The notes beneath the pieces were generated by a model, which was not told where the DNA came from, searched no databases, and was given only the letters and a program-made list of their open reading frames with translations. Below, piece after piece: positions 45,801 to 57,093 of a stretch of 64,000 nucleotides of DNA. How positions within the stretch are numbered: the first letter of the stretch is position 1; the number at the start of each line of letters is the position of its first letter. The stretch spans positions 1-64,000 of the forward strand of contig JAJEKV010000832.1 of the NCBI GenBank assembly GCA_021234155.1, written 5' to 3'. The translations under genes were made by a program, and so were the position numbers. The DNA is from Isoetes taiwanensis. Taxonomy: Eukaryota; Streptophyta; Lycopodiopsida; Isoetales; Isoetaceae.

Positions 45801-46954
45801 TAAGGTAGTTCATTGCCTTGCTTAACCTTTAATTACAAAGCAATATGAAACTGCTTATTCTTGTGATAGGAAATTGCTAGTTCTAAGATATATGCAAGTA
45901 ACATGGTCTTTCTAAATCATCGTATGGGCTTAACAACCATCAAAGATGAAATTGTTCCTGTTGATTTTAATTACTGCTCCAATTTATCAGTTTACCAGGC
46001 CTCTTATTTATATATGGCCTATACCACTATTGTTGGGTAACAATTGCATACACCACTATTTTTAATCGCCAATTTAAGTGGTTTGCATCGGCACTATATA
46101 GTATGATATAGATGTTACTTGGCATTTGCTAAATAAATTGCAAGACAATGGTCATAAAAATCTTGGGACTTCATTTACCTAAATATTTTCTTACAGTAAA
46201 TCTACCTCTGCAAATGTACCTTCTAAAACCTAGCTTTGCTAGAAAACAACGGATTAAGACTTAAAGCTGCTCTTTTTTTGGAGTACAATACCCAAAATAG
46301 CAAGTGTAACTTAAATATTGTGAAAAGCAAGCTGTCATATATGACAAGGAATATAGATCTTCTTTGAAGGTTGCTCTGGACATAGCTCTGAACATAGGTT
46401 TATTACATGATCTGTAGGCAGTCATGCGTGATGCAAAAGGCTAAGCATGCATGCAAATTCGTCATGTAGCATATGTTAAAAATGCATGGGTTTGGCCATT
46501 GTGCATGTAATATAGAGAATGATTGAAAAAGGAAAATTGTCTTAAGGATGTATGAAAAAGGCAGCATCCTAGACATGCATGCAAGTGCGTTACATTGCAT
46601 ATATTAAGAGGGTCCATTTTAACGGATAAAGGGATTGAAGTATAAGTCTATTTGAAGCTTAAGCAAATGAATGTGAACTGAAAAGATGACGTGCATAAAT
46701 TTAAATATATCTTTGTGTCGCAGATCAACTGTACAGGTTGTATCAAGTGTTATCTGCTGAGTAGTGCATTGCACGAAAGCATGGCATCCTATTCAAACAT
46801 GGCGCATGATTGTTACATTGCTTTGTTGAATTATAGGCATGTTTACTATTTATCTCCTTGAAGAGGAGAAGACATATGGTTGCAAGCAAACTCGGCAAGC
46901 GTATAATGGAACAATGCGTGGTTGAGCGTTGAAGGATGTAAAAATTAATATAGC
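42893..46954. other. Spacer left of element C
   Basis: No gene recognised. Contents seen are a CTTCC microsatellite near 44110-44130 and short frames without domains (43060-43260, 44428-44679, 44917-45138, 45568-45798). A 40-bp phrase at about 45650-45690 recurs at 59146-59185. It ends in ATAGC, the left target duplication of C. Confidence 0.5.
45650..45690. repeat. Dispersed repeat, copy 1
   Basis: GTAAGAAAGACAAGCTAAGA and then TATTTAATTGCATATGAGTA, found again in the same direction at 59146-59185, on the other side of element C. Both copies run into T-rich DNA. Confidence 0.8.
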
Positions 46955-48586
46955 TGTGACGTTCCAGGGGAATATACGCTATAAATACGTATATTCCTGG
47001 ACCCGTCACCATTCAAATCTACCTATGTAGCCTTGTATGCCTTAGAAAGTGGTTAGGGGGCATGACTAAGTTATTCATATAACTTAGCCAACCTTAGGTT
47101 AAGACCATTTCCACGTGGCCTTAACCTATTGGGCAACCGCCACACGGACTTACCCTATTGGAGCCATGTGGCATAACATGTGAACCCTAACCTATAAAGG
47201 CCTAAACCCTAACCCTAGGCCTCTTTTCTGGCTCCAACAGTCTGGGAACCTTCTTCGCGCTCGAAACTCCGTTTCGAGAACCGTCTACTGTGGCCGCAAA
47301 GATAGCATGGCAGCCCCAGGCGTGAGAGCGCATCAGCCAGGAGTGGGAGCTACCTCGAACACTTGAAGATCATGGAGACGCCGGGGTTTGGAGGAGTGCT
47401 TGAGGAGCGGGTATGTAGAGTAGTAGTCATAGTAGTTCATCCGGAATTAGCATTCCGAGATGAGTTAGTATCTTGTGTAGAGTAGAGCCATCCTAGAACC
47501 CTCATACATCATCTTGAACCCTAATCAAGGAACTCTAAGCGTAAGTTAGATATAGATGATTAGGTTAAGATGTTCTTATGATTATTCTCATGATATGATG
47601 ATTATGTGATGATGGATGATCATGTTTGCTCCTCTTGTATTGGGAAGGGGGTAGAGACCTAGAGCCATATGTAGTATGCTCCTAGATTAGATCCCTTAGT
47701 TCCTATTAGTTGCGGCTTTGTGCATAGGAACCCACTTAGGGCTATGGAGGCTATGATGTGACTCAGACTACACAACGGGGCTAGAGGCAATCTGAGAGGA
47801 GGATCCCCACAGAGGGGGCACACGGGGGATCCCATAGTGGGCTAGGCTTATGGTCGGTCACTTCGTGTGGGCCGAGCATGGGTCTGACACCTCCTGGGGC
47901 GATGGTGTCGCCCTGCCTCTCAAGAGTTGCAAGTGTCGGCTTGGCTCTTGTTTTGGGGGTTCACGGGTATGAATCGTGTGTGTCGCCCGCGATTCTCTAG
48001 CCGCTCATGGAACCTCTAGACCCAGGAAGGGGAGATGCAACCCTTCTGCCTCGGCGGACCAGGGGAGATGCAACCTGGAGTAGTCCGATGGGTGATGCCA
48101 TGGGATTGCGTATCCGGAAGGCTAGAGTCATGCCAGAGCCTGATTGAGCCCATCTGCAAAGTATGCACAGGAGGGGCGGATGGAGTGGTCAACCCTAGCC
48201 ATTGTCTTATGCCAGCCCTCGCCATTGTTATGACTTCGGTCTGCTCTATCTTGAGGCCTAGCCGGTCGGTCATCCTCCTTATGAGTGAGCCATGGGTAGG
48301 AGCTCTTATGTTTTATGGTTTATGATTATCTTCTTTGCTCTTATGGATATGTGATGGACTACCTTCGAGGTAGTATGTTGTATGTTATTGCTAGTTACGG
48401 CGTTGTTTATGCTTCATTTGATAGGAGCCCATAGGAAGGGGGCGGCAAGACACCTTCAGGTCCCCCGCCGCACTAGGATTCTCTCGAGAGCGGGTAGAAA
48501 CGGAGGGCCCATGCGGTTGATGGACCGGATGGGGATTTCTGCCGAGTTAATACGGTAGGACCGGTATATTTAGCGAGGGCGTCACA
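46955..48586 (+). repeat. 5' LTR of element C
   Basis: About 1632 bp, TGTGACGTTCCAGG to GGGCGTCACA. It begins with a long imperfect palindrome: GTGACG, then GGAATATACG, a short AT loop, CGTATATTCC, then CGTCAC. Identity to the 3' LTR is high outside indel-rich patches. Confidence 0.95.
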
Positions 48587-48587
48587 A

Positions 48588-48600
48588 TGGTATCAGGCGA
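48588..48600 (+). promoter_or_regulatory. Primer-binding site of element C
   Basis: TGGTATCAGGCGA, one base after the LTR. The first nine bases are exactly the initiator-Met tRNA complement used by many plant LTR elements. Confidence 0.85.
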
Positions 48601-49162
48601 TGTTCTTGGTTGACGAGGAACCGCGACCATAACCATGAAAGTAGTCTAATGAGGCCTATAGGGGTGTGAAATAAAAATTTCCACCACCGAGCAGCTGAAA
48701 AATAGGGGAAAATTTTTTCTCCTAAGTAGTGGGTCCGAAATTAGGTTAAGTGTTAGACGAAGGAATGAATGAGTCAAATTCACCCTCCAGTAAAAAATTG
48801 AGTGAATATTATGCATCTGCATCAAATTTCACCTAAAATGATTAGAAGAATTATGCCAATCGAGACCCGAGTGAAAAATAAAGCAAATCCATAACTAACA
48901 CTTCAACTATTAGGAAATTTAAAATTCTAAAGGTATAATACGAATTTAAGTATTTGTATTAGAAATTAAATATATAGTAATAATAAGGGTACTATGGTGT
49001 AATTAATAAGGGGGGCTAATAAGTAAGCCTATTAATGATAGGGAATATTTCGAGGGACCCTCCTTTTTAAATATCCCTGACACCTCATTTTCCCTCCAAC
49101 CTTTTCCTCCAACATCTCTCTCTTGCTCAGCTTTACGTCATCTATTTTCCACACCGTCAAGT

Positions 49163-50282
49163 ATGGCTCGAACCAAACAGACAGCGAGGAAGTACAACGA
49201 GCGACCTACACTCTCGATGGTGCACGTAGCAGCAGGTCGCCATGTCAAGAAGATCCCTGAGCACCTTCGACCTAAGCCGGGAAGGGCGTTTCCCTCAGGC
49301 GTGAATCGAAACCTTCCACATCTCGGAAGAGGGAGGCTTCCCAGCCCAGCGCAGATTCTTCTTGGGCGGCACCCAGAGAACCCATGAGTCCCCGCCACTT
49401 TGGATCCTCGTAGAACACGTATGGGAGCGGGTGGAAGAGCAGCCAGGGGGGGATCAAGAGCAGCCCCAAAGACTAAACTCAGAGGCGGGCCTTCCGGCAC
49501 CAAAGAATAAGGGCAAGAACAAGGTTGCAGAGTGGTCTGAGGACGTGGCAGCACGAAAAGAAGAGAGAGAGAGAGAGAGCTGCTTGAGAAGGAGCGGAGG
49601 ACTAAGAACAAGAATGATAGACCGAGGGACCGCAGGGATCGAGGAGCCTCCCCAACGCCGGGCGAAGAAGACGAGGTGGAAGAAGGAGGAGAGGCAAGAC
49701 GAAGAACAGGAGGAGGACGACCGAAGTCGCCGGGGAAACCTCAACCTCGGGCCGCAAAGACCACCTTACCCGGTGGCCCAAGCCACCTAAGGTGGTCAAG
49801 AAGCGTATATGGGCGAAATAATCGCTCACTCGCCCGAAGGAGGCGCCTCTTTGGGGCAGCGCCTCAAGGCATACGAAGAATACCTTCGTCGTTGGGCCAG
49901 GTATAACACCGGTCTTGCCGCCCGAGCGTCCAACGCTTCGTGGAGGGCGACCAGCAAAGAACCAGCCCAGCGCGCCGCACGGACGGAGAAGCCAAAGAAG
50001 GTCCACCACGGACCAAATTCTAGGCATGCCAGAGTTTTTGGGAGATTAAGCACTTTCAGCGATTGCACTAATCTCTCTGATTAGGAAGGCACCATTCGAG
50101 CTGCTCATGCGGGGAAGTGATGCAGGAGTTAGATCACGGAACTATAGGGTGACGTCGCTCACAACCGGGGTGTTAGGTATTGAGGCTGAGCTCACTCACC
50201 TCTTCGAGGAATCAAACCTCTGCGCAATCCATGCGAAGGGGTAACCCCGATGCCCAAGGATCTATACTTGGCGTCATCATAA
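49163..50282 (+). pseudogene. ORF1 of element C: histone H3-like protein, tail intact, frame broken later
   Basis: ATG 49163 opens MARTKQTARK, identical to histone H3 through K9, including K4. Then comes a segment ending RHVKKIPEHLRP, which recalls the H3 stretch VKKPHRFRPG, in an open frame to 49387. A long acidic/basic linker follows (49362-49790, then 49809-50084) with LKAYEEYLRRWARYN near 49864-49908. The H3 core is spread over shifted frames: EIKHFQ after 50043, LIRKAPFELLMR at 50077-50112, EVMQEL at 50114-50131, and [13 protein letters not shown] at 50200-50238. One base further, VTPMPKDLYLA reads at 50241-50273. These are H3 alpha-N, helix 1, helix 2 and helix 3 in order. The unit is about 370 codons. 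The tail would be a direct mimic of the modifiable H3 N-terminus. Role unknown. Confidence 0.88.
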
Positions 50283-50827
50283 GGAATACCCTTGAGGATG
50301 CAATTTTGTCAATAAACTAATGTAATTGCTAAGTTCCCCTCCTATAAATATAAAATTTTTGTTGTAAACCGACTTCAATTTTTGTATAAAAATGTGTGTT
50401 CAAGTTGCTCAAATTTTAGTTTAGTTGTAGCCATCATAATTGTAAGCATCCAAATAGGGTAATTTAGTAAAAGGTACTATTGGCAAATTAGTTAAATTTT
50501 GGCGAGAACACTTTCGAATCGGAAGGTCATGCGAAAATGGCCTCTCGCCCTTCACGAGGAAGGCCCAAATTCGCATAGCCATCCCGGTTTAAGCTTTGTC
50601 GGACCAAATTTTGCCTAATTAGCCCGGGAAAAGATCCAAATTAGGTTAGAAAATTCCAAATAAGTATGCTAGGATCTTCAAATTTTCCAAAACTCTTGAT
50701 AGAAGTCCCCAAGCGGTGAATCGGAAGGGTCATGCGAAAATGGCCTCTCCGCCCTTCACGGAAGGCCCAAATTCGCATAGCCACCCGGTTTCGCCCATAT
50801 ATATATAGCTATATATAGCTATATATA

Positions 50828-50860
<33 letters not shown>

Positions 50861-51231
50861 AATATATATAAAATATAAAGTCAAAGTCAACTCGGAAGGT
50901 CAGGCGAAAATTACCCTAGCGCCCTTCACGCAGGAGGCCCAAATTCGCATAGCCATCCGGTTCATATTTTGCCCAAAATTGACCAATTTTGACCCAACAA
51001 AACGCCATATAGTGTCTCTTGCTTTGTTACGCTTAGGTTTGCACTTCATGGTAGCTTATTTGGACAGCCATAGCCATAGAACAGAAGTCTTCCCCACCAA
51101 GAACCCTTGTTGTGAACCCGAGGCGGCCTCATTTGTCATTTTCCCCCATCAAAACTGCTCTCACCCTTGGGCCATTTCCCCGACTCTCTACCCATCTTCT
51201 CAAGCCATTTTTCATAGCCATCTCTCGCTCA
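50283..51231 (+). other. Spacer between ORF1 and ORF2 of element C
   Basis: An AT-rich end after ORF1 (CAATAAACTAATG near 50310), three hairpin modules, an AT dinucleotide tract at about 50800-50876, then a CT-rich leader before ORF2. The TATA-like box present here in B has been lost in C. No coding signal is seen. Confidence 0.6.
50521..50955. repeat. Three hairpin modules of element C
   Basis: Copies at 50521-50580, 50723-50782 and 50893-50955. Each begins with a form of GGAAGGTCATGCGAAAATGG and closes with AGGCCCAAATTCGCATAGCC, so the ends pair (ATGCGAA with TTCGCAT, GGCC with GGCC). The loop holds CGCCCTTCACG. Sequence is unrelated to the modules of element A, though the position is the same. 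Confidence 0.8.
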
Positions 51232-51690
51232 ATGGCGCCATCAAACTTTGTTAGATGGTACAATGAGGCCAGATCACATCCGTGACTTCCCTGCCGAAAG
51301 CATCTTTGATCTCCATGCCACTTTGACTAGAACTCCCTATTACACCGAGCATCATCGCCGGTATGATGACCGGCCAGATCCTATCCTGGGAAGTTAGTTG
51401 CCACCTAGGGGAGGGAAATGGGTTTCCCTAGACTCTCTTAACCAAGCCATAGGTGGGGGATCTAAGGGTAAGAATAGGTTGTGAGATAGAACCAGGAACA
51501 TGCCAGATTACATGACCTGTAAGCATCATAGGCATAGATACCTTTCAGCCCAGGCAGCCATAGCTTTGTTCATGCATTTACAAGGCAAATCAACCAACAA
51601 GGGGAGCCCAACACACGTTATAGGTGCACTATCATCAAGTGTCTTCAGCCATGCCTTTGTATCATAGATAATTATCTAGAAATTCATCCT
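51232..51690 (+). pseudogene. ORF2 of element C: unknown protein with RWY start
   Basis: ATG 51232 opens MAPSNFVRWYNEARSHP before a stop. Further frames give IFDLHATLTRTPYYTEHHRR and, later, NMPDYMT. These match ORF2 of B (LFDLHAT, PDYMT). The protein seems to be about 150-190 residues, conserved in order between B and C. I recognise no domain. It lies directly before gag. Confidence 0.5.
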
Positions 51691-51999
51691 ATCTAGGAAA
51701 TTCAGTCTAGCACACCAAGTACACCCAGTGAATGAGTCTCCTTCTACCACCCCCATGATAGTAAATAAGTACCTTTCTCAGTGCCTAGTAGAGTGCCAAA
51801 GGCCAAGTGGGTCAATTGGGGTAGAGTGGATAAAGTTATAAAAAATAGAGTTTGTAAAAGTAGGTAGCCATAAATAATTGTTGTGTGATAGTATTAGTTG
51901 CCTTGTCGTGGGGCGTAATATAGGGTAGGAGAAGCTTCCTTGCAGATTCTCGACCAATTGGAGCCACTTTCGACAACATCAACGAATCGAAGCGTAGGG

Positions 52000-54900
52000 C
52001 AACCTTATCGAAGAAACTTCAGCAAATCAAAGGCCAAGATGGTGTACAGGGAAGCCCGAACACAAACAATAAAGGGAAGACCAAAGGAAGGACGATTGCG
52101 ACATCAAGATTAGACATAAGAATTGCCAAGAGGGCTATGCAACAGCCAATGGGCATCATGGCACTTATGAAATTGATGACATTAGGGGAGGAACACCTCC
52201 TAGTCAATGATACTCTCCAAGTGCCATATTGTCTCGAGGAAGCGACCCCACATCGGCGACTAATGTCAACGACTCGCCACCAACAAGTAGATGACTTCAT
52301 CAACTTATGATATCAAGGGTTCGAAGGATGGTGAGCATATCTCCTCGAAGTGAAATTATCATAGGTACCCGGGCCATAGTAGTATCAGATTTAGACTTCA
52401 AGCAAAGATGCTTGGCTAAGGAGGTATTACAAGCGGCAAGGGTGGGCTGCTCGGGAATAGGAATATATGAGACTGCAACAAACTTCTTCCTCATCAGCCC
52501 GATACTTCGGACCAGCTACATCAACCTCGGCAAGCATCATCTCAAGATCATGATGATCTTCGATCTTCCACCTTAGGATGGAGGTCAAACACCATCAAGA
52601 ATGAGGCATCATGAGGGACCAAATACCAGAATTATTAATTGATCTAGTCCTGCGGATGGATGCAAATAAACTTCTCTCGGCAAGAGAAGTTGCACGCTTA
52701 AGTGGTAAAGCACTTTCGACATTGTCTTCGACCTTATAACAGCAAAGATGTGGGCAGCGGGATGAAGAATCAAATCGACAAGCTCAACACAACAATATCA
52801 ATTCGGGAGTTAGAAGAATCATCCTCGAATCTAATAACCTTCAAGGCGGATGAGTTAAACACCTAAAGATTCTACTGTGAATTGGTGAACATTACCCTCA
52901 AGCTCTTGGGATCGACACCCGAAGCGTTATGTTATCTACATCAGCAAGTCCACTAAGAGGGATAATGTTAATGAAGGTAATCAGCATCAACATTAGGACG
53001 ACGGCGAGTGAGAATATGTTCAATGAAAAGAAAGGGGGCACTTGAATGATCATACAACAACACCAAGGATACCAGATTCTTTTCAACAAATTATGGATCA
53101 TCGCCTTGCTACTCCAACGACTAACGACTACACCAGCTTTAAGCAAGCTAGAGGACCCTATCGGATAGTTGAGTTTCTTAGAATTATGGGTGATAGCATC
53201 CATGATGGGATAGGGACGAAATTTGAGTAGTTTTTGTCTTTTCCTTTAGAAAGATGGACCCAAGAATTGAGCAAAGCTTCAAGGATTGGGAAGAAAAATG
53301 TATGGAGTACAACAATTGTATACATTGCTGGCAGATATCCAATGTATTGGAACCTCTTCGTGAGCTTGATCACCTCGCTAAGAAGCATTCAATAATAGGA
53401 TAACCGTCGACTATGTATATGACGAGTACTTCCGGCATAAGGAATAAGGAATAACCAAATGAAGGGAAGCAATCTAATAAGTCCGGCCAACTTCTTAGAT
53501 GGCATCAACTCAAAGGTGGGACTATTCCAAGAGGGCAATAATTAAGAAAGGGCAGATCCTAGAGTATAGAGTAGATCTAAAGCAAGAATAATTATCTAAT
53601 CATATAGTTTTCTAGGTGTGCCCAAAAGTAATGTTATGCTTGCTAAAGTTATGGCCATAGGATTTATGAAAGTAGTTCTTTAACATGTTAATTTTGCACC
53701 TCCTAGATGGCCCGGACATCTTTAAGAGCGAGACTCTTAAGTCTAAATCTAGGCGATGGAATTAAGCCTAGGCCAAGTAATTAGCAGCACCAACGGAACA
53801 AGAGTCAAGTTCGGCGTCAACCTTAAAAGCGAAGCAAAGTAGAGCATCGGCACCAACTTATGTACATTGGCAACTATGACCTCATAATAAGCATGCAATA
53901 TTAAAAAGGCTAAGGCAATAATTGATTATCATAAGCAAGAGATACTTATCCCAAAGACCAAAAGAGCAAGTACCTTATAATTTAAGTTAAGGAAGCAATT
54001 CCAATCATTACAACGCGATGTCAAGTAAAGCAATTACTTAAGTACATCATGAGGAATGAGGTCGTACATAAGCTACAAGTTGTCGACCCGACTACAAGAG
54101 TAAGAAGGAAGATGCTACTTCAAAAACAGCTTGCCTCGGCCAATTTCTAAGTTAATCAAGAAGTCCCATGATATATCTCCGGTGAAATTTAAGAGCTTTT
54201 GCTCTATAGAGGCATAGAGTCGTAAATCAAATTGCACTTGGAGGCGTCGGGGCCGATCAGCAAAGGCTCTTTATAGAATCAACGACTTCCGGAGCCAGCG
54301 AGCTCAAGAAGCTTTGTAGGAGTTGATCGACTTGGAGATCCTTTAAGGCCAAGATGGAAGTCTAAAGATGTATATATCAACCATGGGCAGCTCAACAAGC
54401 AATCGACATAACGGATCAGCCCCCAAGAAGCAAGATTCTTCTACAAAATCGGCGTAAGCTTCGGGCAATCAGCAAATAAGGATGAAGGGGAAGAAAATTA
54501 TAAGACTCCTTCCAGAACACGGTATGGGCACTATGATTTCACAAGAATGCCCCTAAGTCTATGGAATGCTCCACCAACTTGTATGCATTTGAGGGCTACA
54601 TCTTTGAAGATTCCTTGCATGATTTCTTCATCAATTCTCTTGACGACATCATTGATCTACAAACAAATCAATGGGAGAGCATGTAGCGTGGAGATGTTAA
54701 GGCGCCGCCACTCAATGGCAAGCTTTTGAAGCAGCAATTTGCAATGCCATCTCCACTTCGACAGCGAATTCAGCAAGAAGATAGAAGAAGCCATCTTCCC
54801 CAACATGGAGTTCAAGCACATAATGGGCTAATCTTTGCAAGAGTGCAAGGACGGATTAAGAAAAGAGAAACCTTCAAATATTTTAAAAGGAAGGTAATCT

Positions 54901-56220
54901 CTAATAGCAAAAAGAACAATTATGTGCATCCAAAGTATAAGAAGTAAGAACAATCTTCTATGACACGCATAATAGCCCTACTTAGGCCATGCAAAATTAT
55001 AAAGGCCTACTTCAAGATTAGAAGTAGCTATGTCCGGCCGGTATGAAGAAGCGGATAATCGGATATATCCAAGAATGTCGATTGGAGCCAGCCGGACAAG
55101 GGCGGAACAATTTCGGAATTCAGTGAGTTTTGGAACCTTGAGCGGTGCGGACATCAAGTGGGAAGTCATCAGCATGGGTTTTATAGTTGGCCTTCCAAGG
55201 ACAACAAAAGCTTTGAAGCCTTGATGGTAGTGGTATATAGCTTATCAAAAAGGGCACATACTTGCCATGCCACACCATAGACACCGCCTTTGATCTAGCC
55301 AGCAAGTGGTCTACTTAAGAGTTCTTCTAGGGCTGCATGGAATGCACAGTCGATCATCACCAAAAGAGATCCGAAGTTCTTTAGCGGCGTTTAGCAAGAC
55401 TTCTTCAACACGAGCTGCACCAACTTGTTGATGAGTTTTGCTTATCTCTTGCGATCAAAATGGCAAAGGGACCGCACCAACACAATTTTGGAGAGTATGT
55501 TGAGAAACTATGATTGGAACAAGTAATCCAAATGGCCAAGTACATCCACAGTGGTCAATTACGCATAATAATAGGGAAGTAAGAGTCATCGAAGATGTCT
55601 CCTCCATGATCGATTCATGATTATCAATGCTTGACCCCTAGTTATGTGGCATAATCTAGTGCCCTAGGTGGAAGTTTCTCAACAACGACAGCATATATGC
55701 AGTAGCTTTTGGTAGAAGTGTGAGAATATCTTCAACAGCATGGGCACATCTGAAGAGTATAGCAAGTTGTTTGTTGTGAGAGTAAAGTTAGCTCAAGTAA
55801 AGGTTAAGCAAGGGAAGCTTCGGGTGATCCGGCAATTGTAAGAAGCTCGCCCTAGGTGGGCCGTCCGTTCAAGATCTTGAGAAGAGTGGGCTCTCAAGCC
55901 TGCAAGTTGGATCTCTTGGCCCACCTTAAGGTCTTCCATGTGAGTTTATTAAAAGGCACGATCCTAAACCCGAGGGAGGTTTGGATACTCCAACTTTGTT
56001 GGAAATGACGGAGGATCAAGTTGAAATTGTGCCTGAATTGCTTCTTGATAAGTCATTCAAGAGGACTAGGTGGTCTCAATTCCTCCAGTATTTGGTCAAG
56101 TGGAAGCACCTGCCCGTGGAAGACGTGACATGGGTATTGAAGCGAGGATTTGGAGAAGCAATACCCAGAGTTTAGGAAGGAGTTTGATGGGCGAGTCATC
56201 TCCGATTTGATCGACGCCGA
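52000..56220 (+). pseudogene. Gag-pol of element C, heavily broken and lacking RNase H
   Basis: Gag (about 52000-53600) is poorly preserved. One frame reads MDPRIEQSFKDWEEKCMEYN (from 53254). Protease: HVNFAPPR near 53687-53710, and NYDLII near 53871. RT: RYGHYDFTRMPLSLWNAPPT (about 54520-54580) and LDDIIDL near 54637. The next recognisable part, near 54745-54900, is already the RNase H-integrase linker. Integrase: FYDTHNSP-like remnant near 54955 and WEVISMGFIVGLPRTT at about 55160-55206; the first catalytic Asp is changed to Gly in this frame. Chromodomain: FLQYLVKWKHLPVEDVTWVL in the open frame 55981-56175. The missing RNase H and the Asp change make C a defective copy. Confidence 0.88.
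55981..56175 (+). pseudogene. Integrase tail and chromodomain of element C
   Basis: A 64-codon open frame, the clearest chromodomain in the window. It reads DTPTLLEMTEDQVEIVPELL, then FLQYLVKWKHLPVEDVTWVL. The YLVKWK strand and the following TW are the core of HP1-type chromodomains, including two of the aromatic cage positions. The usual first cage residue is not obvious. In chromoviruses this domain at the integrase end is known to direct insertion by binding chromatin. It should be read together with ORF1 of the same element, which carries an H3 tail. Confidence 0.9.
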
Positions 56221-56315
56221 CTTGCCAGGAGGTTAGCTTAGTATGTGTTCTTAGTTAGCCTTAAGTTGTGGCTCATGTATTCTAGTTAGTAGAGTGCATG
56301 TGCCAGAATCTTGGA

Positions 56316-56720
56316 ACGTGTGGGCGATGATGGGATATGCCTTTAAGGCATTCTCTAGGCCAACACGCACCAAGTGGTGCGCATGACCATTATGGTCATG
56401 TGAGAGAGGAAGTGAGGCATGGTGGGCGATGATGGGACATCGGTCGGATGCTCTCTATGCCACGCATGCGGGTTCGCACACCGCCATAGGGGGTCATGGT
56501 GAATGGTGAAGGTCAAAGTGATCATCGCCGATGATGGGATCGCGGGAGACGTTCCCTAGCTTAAAACCCTTGGGGCATGATGCACTAGGGGTACTTTTCG
56601 GCGGGTAAATCGGAAAGTACAAAAGGTAGCACTTGGTCATGGGCGATGATAGGATCATCTTAAATGGTCCTTAAGCTCAAACCGAAAAGGGCCATGATCG
56701 AGTGCAAGGTAGTAGGGTAA
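56316..56720 (+). repeat. Stem-loop cassettes with GATGATGGGA core, element C
   Basis: Four cassettes with GATGATGGGA or GATGATAGGA (near 56325, 56425, 56531, 56645). Stems include GCATGACC / GGTCATGT (56390-56401) and TGGTCATGG with GGCCATGATC. Spacing and order are as in B although the stem sequences differ. Confidence 0.75.
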
Positions 56721-57080
56721 CCTCGAGCTAGTAGTTCGGCTCGAGGAGGTAGGTAAGGGGGGTGGTCCCCTAAAACCACAATTATTAACTAAACTAACGT
56801 AATGTGCTACTTGTGCAGGACGAGCATAGGGGAGTACCGGCAGGGGCGCATTACGAGGAGGAGGGGAAGCATAATTTAGACTTGAAATTATGAACCCTAA
56901 TATTATGTGTGATAATGTTTTGACTTATTATGACATTACTATTGTTAAGGCTATAAAAATTTTGTATAGACATAAATATAGCCTATGCTATATATTAAGT
57001 TTCTCTTTGCATGTATCTTGTTGTTTTGCAGGAAGGCTAGGTTCGTCACCTTAGCGCAATGCTGAGGACAGCATTGTCCT

Positions 57081-57093
57081 AAGGGGGGGAGAA
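57081..57093 (+). promoter_or_regulatory. Polypurine tract of element C
   Basis: AAGGGGGGGAGAA directly before TGTGACG of the 3' LTR. Confidence 0.88.

Noticed and set aside
49163-49387. The ARTKQTARK start as an ordinary Gag N-terminus
   Set aside because: An H3 core follows downstream in the same unit, and gag capsid remnants lie several kilobases further in A and B, so this is not Gag.
50800-50876. AT dinucleotide tract as an origin or regulatory element
   Set aside because: Plain microsatellite between hairpin modules; nothing ties it to a function.
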